In this document: positions 29,589 through 31,973 of the stretch, piece by piece | Layout of the letters: each line of letters begins with the position of its first letter | Numbering within the stretch: position 1 is the first letter of the stretch | NCBI GenBank assembly: GCA_017619815.1 | Contig: JAFZRR010000044.1 | Location: 1 to 31,973 of the forward strand | Length of the DNA: 31,973 nt | Direction: 5' to 3' | Origin: Bacilli bacterium | Lineage (GTDB): Bacteria; Bacillota_I; Bacilli_A; RFN20; CAG-826 | Position numbers and translations under genes: made by a program | The notes under the pieces: model-generated | Told to the model about the DNA's origin: nothing | The model's input: the letters and a program-made list of their open reading frames with translations, nothing else | Databases searched by the model: none

Positions 29589-31004
29589 TTATTGTTTTAA
29601 GTACTGTGGATATTTCTCAATCATGAAATCGAGATCTTTATCACCACGACCAGAAAGGTTTACTAAGATACTTCCTGATTTCATGGTTCTTGAACAACGG
29701 ATGGCGTACGCTAAAGCGTGAGCGGATTCAATCGCAGGAATAATACCTTCAAGCTTGGATAGCATGAAGAATGCTTCTGCAGCTTCGTCATCAGTGACTG
29801 ATTCATATTGGACTCTTCCCACTTCATGTAAGAAAGCGTGTTCTGGTCCAACACCTGGATAGTCTAAACCAGAAGCGATGGAATACGCAGTTGCAGGAGT
29901 TCCGTCTTTATTTTGTAAGACTAATGAATTAAATCCGTGTAATACTTGCTCTTTACCCAAGGTAATTGTCGCAGCATTATTGCCGATTTCTTGTCCTTTG
30001 CCCATTGGTTCAACACCAACAATATTCACTGGTTCTTCTAAGAAAGCTTCAAACATACCAATGGCATTAGAACCACCACCGACACAAGCACAAACGATAT
30101 CCGGTAACTCGCCTGTCATTTCTAAGTATTGTTGTTTAGCTTCTCTACCAATAATTTCTTGGAAGTCTCTAACGATTAATGGATATGGATGAGGACCGAC
30201 TGCAGAACCTAAGCAATAAAAGGCCGTTTTGTATTCTTTTGCATAATTTTCAAACGCGGCATCCACTGCTTCTTTAAGTGTTTTACTACCAAAGCTAACA
30301 GGAATTACACGTGCACCAAGCACTCTCATACGAGCGACGTTCGCGGCTTGTTTTTCCATATCAACTTCGCCCATATAGATATCACATTCTAATCCAAAGT
30401 ATGCTGCGGCCATCGCCACTGCAGAACCATGACTTCCAGCGCCTGTTTCAGCAATGAGTTTTTTCTTGCCTAAATATTTAGCAAGCAAAGCTTGTCCCAT
30501 GGCGTTATTTAATTTATGAGCACCACCATGGTTAAGATCTTCTCTTTTAAGATAGATTTGGACTTTCCCATAATAATTGGATAAGTTTTGACAGTGATAA
30601 ATAGGTGTTGGTCTTCCTTGATAGTTCTTTCTAATTTCTCTTAATTCAGCGATGAACTTCGCACTTTTAGCGATGGTTAGATAGCCTGTATATATTTCAT
30701 CAAATGCTTTTTGAAGATTTGGAGGGAGGAAAGATCCACCAAAACGTCCGAAATATCCATCTGGAGTTGGATACATTTTTCTATAGTTTTTAAAATCGAT
30801 ATCAGTTTTCTTTAATGGAGAATCTTCAAATAATCTTTGCCCTTTAACTCTTCTATCTAAAGGTTTTGTTGCTGTCTCAGGAATGAGATAGCGATGGTTT
30901 TTATAGATTGCTCCTTCTATACGATTTTCAGATAAAAGGACTCTCACTCTTCTTTCATTGAGATTCCACTTTTTTGCCACTTCGGCAACAGATAAATACT
31001 TCAT
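29589..31004 (-). CDS. trpB: Helix-turn-helix domain fused to tryptophan synthase beta subunit
   Basis: This is a 471-residue fusion. Residues 1-45 are a MerR/excisionase-type helix-turn-helix (YLSVAEVAKKWNLNERRVRV, then IYKNHRYLIPE), followed by a basic linker to about residue 76. A full TrpB (about 395 residues) begins with YPTPDGYFGRFGG. The PLP lysine is in GGAHKLNN (Lys164). The catalytic Glu is in AETGAGSHGSA (Glu186); canonical TrpB reads GAGQHG, so Gln is Ser191. GGGSNAIG and LSGRGDKD complete the PLP site. No trpA or other trp genes are adjacent. The ATG has AGGAG upstream and there is no stop in the linker. It likely condenses serine and indole, or acts on another indole-like substrate, and may bind DNA. 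Confidence 0.92.
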   Translation of the reverse strand: MKYLSVAEVAKKWNLNERRVRVLLSENRIEGAIYKNHRYLIPETATKPLDRRVKGQRLFEDSPLKKTDIDFKNYRKMYPTPDGYFGRFGGSFLPPNLQKAFDEIYTGYLTIAKSAKFIAELREIRKNYQGRPTPIYHCQNLSNYYGKVQIYLKREDLNHGGAHKLNNAMGQALLAKYLGKKKLIAETGAGSHGSAVAMAAAYFGLECDIYMGEVDMEKQAANVARMRVLGARVIPVSFGSKTLKEAVDAAFENYAKEYKTAFYCLGSAVGPHPYPLIVRDFQEIIGREAKQQYLEMTGELPDIVCACVGGGSNAIGMFEAFLEEPVNIVGVEPMGKGQEIGNNAATITLGKEQVLHGFNSLVLQNKDGTPATAYSIASGLDYPGVGPEHAFLHEVGRVQYESVTDDEAAEAFFMLSKLEGIIPAIESAHALAYAIRCSRTMKSGSILVNLSGRGDKDLDFMIEKYPQYLKQ

Positions 31005-31063
31005 ACCTTTAATCTCCTATCGGTATAAAGTTTATTCCTTTTATATGTGAATAGCAATATTAA

Positions 31064-31849
31064 CTATTTAATATCAAAATCTAATAATGGTTTAATGCCG
31101 TGTTTTTTGGCAAATTCAAAACCTAAATCCACAGCGATTTGTTCGAAATGTTCTGGATCATGAGCATCCATTCCAACAATAACATCGAGATTATAATCTT
31201 TAACTAAATCAAAGAATTCTTCGTTTGGGTAACTATAAGTTAAGCCATCATAATTTCGCCTTCTCCCACCGCAAAGATTTATCTCTATTGGTATATGTAA
31301 CTCTTCACATATCTTAAGTATTCTACGAGATTGCTCTTCTAGTTCTTTGTTAAATGATGCTTGTGAATGCATAAAAAGATCTGGATGAGCAAGGTATTTA
31401 AACATACCGGTTTTTAGTCCTTCAATCACATCATCGGTATATTTCTTTATGTCCTCGACTGGTGAGTCTTTATGGAAATACCAATGGAATTCATTATCTT
31501 CTAAATAACAGTGTTGGCCCAAAATGAGATAGTCAATTTTCTCTTCCAAAAGCCATTTATAATAATTCATCATTTGTGGATAGTATTCCGCTTCAAAACC
31601 AACAAATATCTCAATTTGGTCTTTATACTTTTCTTTTAAATATTTAACTGATTGTAAATAGTCTTCTAACTGTGTGGACGAGCCTCTAATACCTTCTTGC
31701 TCAAATCCTTCGGGAAGGATGATGTGGTCAGAGAATCCTAATTTCTTGATACCGAGTTTTATAGCGGCGAGTACATATTCTTTATCTTCTCCCACTGCGT
31801 GTCCGCATCTTTTTGTGTGGGTATGATAATTGAAAGTAAGCTTATTCAT
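31064..31849 (-). CDS. PHP-domain phosphatase, histidinol-phosphatase-like
   Basis: This 261-residue PHP-domain protein has the HxH start (NYHTHTKRCGHA, residues 8-19), FVGFEAEYYP (Glu ligand), ILGQHCY, LAHPDLFM and GMDAHDPEH for the trinuclear metal site. This is the HisK/histidinol-phosphatase type. With no other his genes visible, it may hydrolyse another small phosphoester. It is 59 bases upstream of the HTH-TrpB gene on the same strand and starts 1 base from the TcdA-like stop, so the three may be one transcript. The 59-base gap contains the TrpB ribosome site and no clear promoter. Confidence 0.88.
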   Translation of the reverse strand: MNKLTFNYHTHTKRCGHAVGEDKEYVLAAIKLGIKKLGFSDHIILPEGFEQEGIRGSSTQLEDYLQSVKYLKEKYKDQIEIFVGFEAEYYPQMMNYYKWLLEEKIDYLILGQHCYLEDNEFHWYFHKDSPVEDIKKYTDDVIEGLKTGMFKYLAHPDLFMHSQASFNKELEEQSRRILKICEELHIPIEINLCGGRRRNYDGLTYSYPNEEFFDLVKDYNLDVIVGMDAHDPEHFEQIAVDLGFEFAKKHGIKPLLDFDIK

Positions 31850-31850
31850 A

Positions 31851-31973
31851 TTACTTAATTAAGTCATTAATGACTTCAGATGCAATTAATAAACCACAAG
31901 CGGATGGAACAAAGGCGTTACTTCCTGGGATAGGCTTACCGTTTTCGTTAAATTGTTGTTCTTTTAACTCAAC
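31851..31973 (-). CDS. tcdA: Probable tRNA threonylcarbamoyladenosine dehydratase, C-terminal end
   Basis: Only the last 40 codons are in the window: the frame ends with GSNAFVPSACGLLIASEVIN, then DLIK and TAA at 31851-31853. The PGS-AFVPS-x-x-GLxxA-EV pattern is the C-terminal helix of E1-like ThiF/TcdA proteins that cyclize t6A37 in tRNA. The catalytic and ATP-binding parts lie outside, so another ThiF/HesA-family member cannot be excluded. It ends 1 base before the PHP gene start and is probably the head of that operon. Confidence 0.6.
   Translation of the reverse strand, partial: VELKEQQFNENGKPIPGSNAFVPSACGLLIASEVINDLIK

Overview
The window comes from an AT-rich, low-GC Gram-positive (Bacillota/Firmicutes) chromosome. 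The gene set suggests an uncultured host-associated Bacilli or Erysipelotrichia/RF39-like lineage, but that placement is inference. Strong AGGAG-type ribosome sites, intrinsic terminators with T-runs and Firmicutes-type families (DegV/FakB, FeoA/FeoB with a Cys-rich partner, YdjI-like SPFH protein, single-chain iron-sulfur serine dehydratase) support it. TGA is used as a stop (for example feoA overlapping feoB by ATGA, and surE), so this is standard code 11, not the Mycoplasma code. No mobile elements, CRISPR arrays or rRNA are visible. Genes are dense, mostly on the minus strand, and no gap exceeds about 250 bases.

Layout. 1-939: adenosine deaminase (cut by the edge) and an MBL-fold hydrolase. 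1041-1706: long-loop MscL on plus. 1815-2795: class II fructose-bisphosphate aldolase. 2900-5675: feoA-feoB-Cys-rich protein iron operon behind a tandem operator. 5808-7026: Nudix hydrolase and SurE. 7099-10202: Fic protein followed by an EF-G paralogue. 10425-10793: short DtxR/MntR-type regulator on plus. 10821-13849: amino-sugar operon made of an XRE helix-turn-helix fused to phosphoglucosamine mutase, a left-handed beta-helix protein and NagB. 14025-15374: free methionine-R-sulfoxide reductase divergent from an XRE membrane regulator. 15405-17161: DegV and PlsC. 17290-18252: unknown anchored extracellular protein. 18291-20992: SPFH/zinc-ribbon pair resembling Bacillus YdjI/YdjG. 21192-23261: PlsC-zinc-ribbon fusion, PQ-loop-like protein, GNAT. 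23320-23396: tRNA-His. 23507-26116: M18 aminopeptidase and serine dehydratase. 26185-27539: P-loop kinase and PlsC. 27601-29541: second DegV and PAP2 phosphatase. 29589-31973: helix-turn-helix-TrpB fusion, PHP phosphatase and the end of a TcdA-like gene.

Themes. Several genes concern membrane lipid turnover (three PlsC-like acyltransferases, two DegV/FakB-like fatty-acid carriers, PAP2) and envelope state (MscL, SPFH pair). Others concern iron and amino-sugar metabolism.

The most unusual finding is that two full-length metabolic enzymes, GlmM and TrpB, each carry an N-terminal DNA-binding domain of a different class. The GlmM fusion sits behind a promoter with a perfect palindrome between -35 and -10, which suggests self-regulating enzyme-repressors. 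The Fic/EF-G-like operon is the second unusual locus: both proteins have substitutions at key catalytic or regulatory residues.
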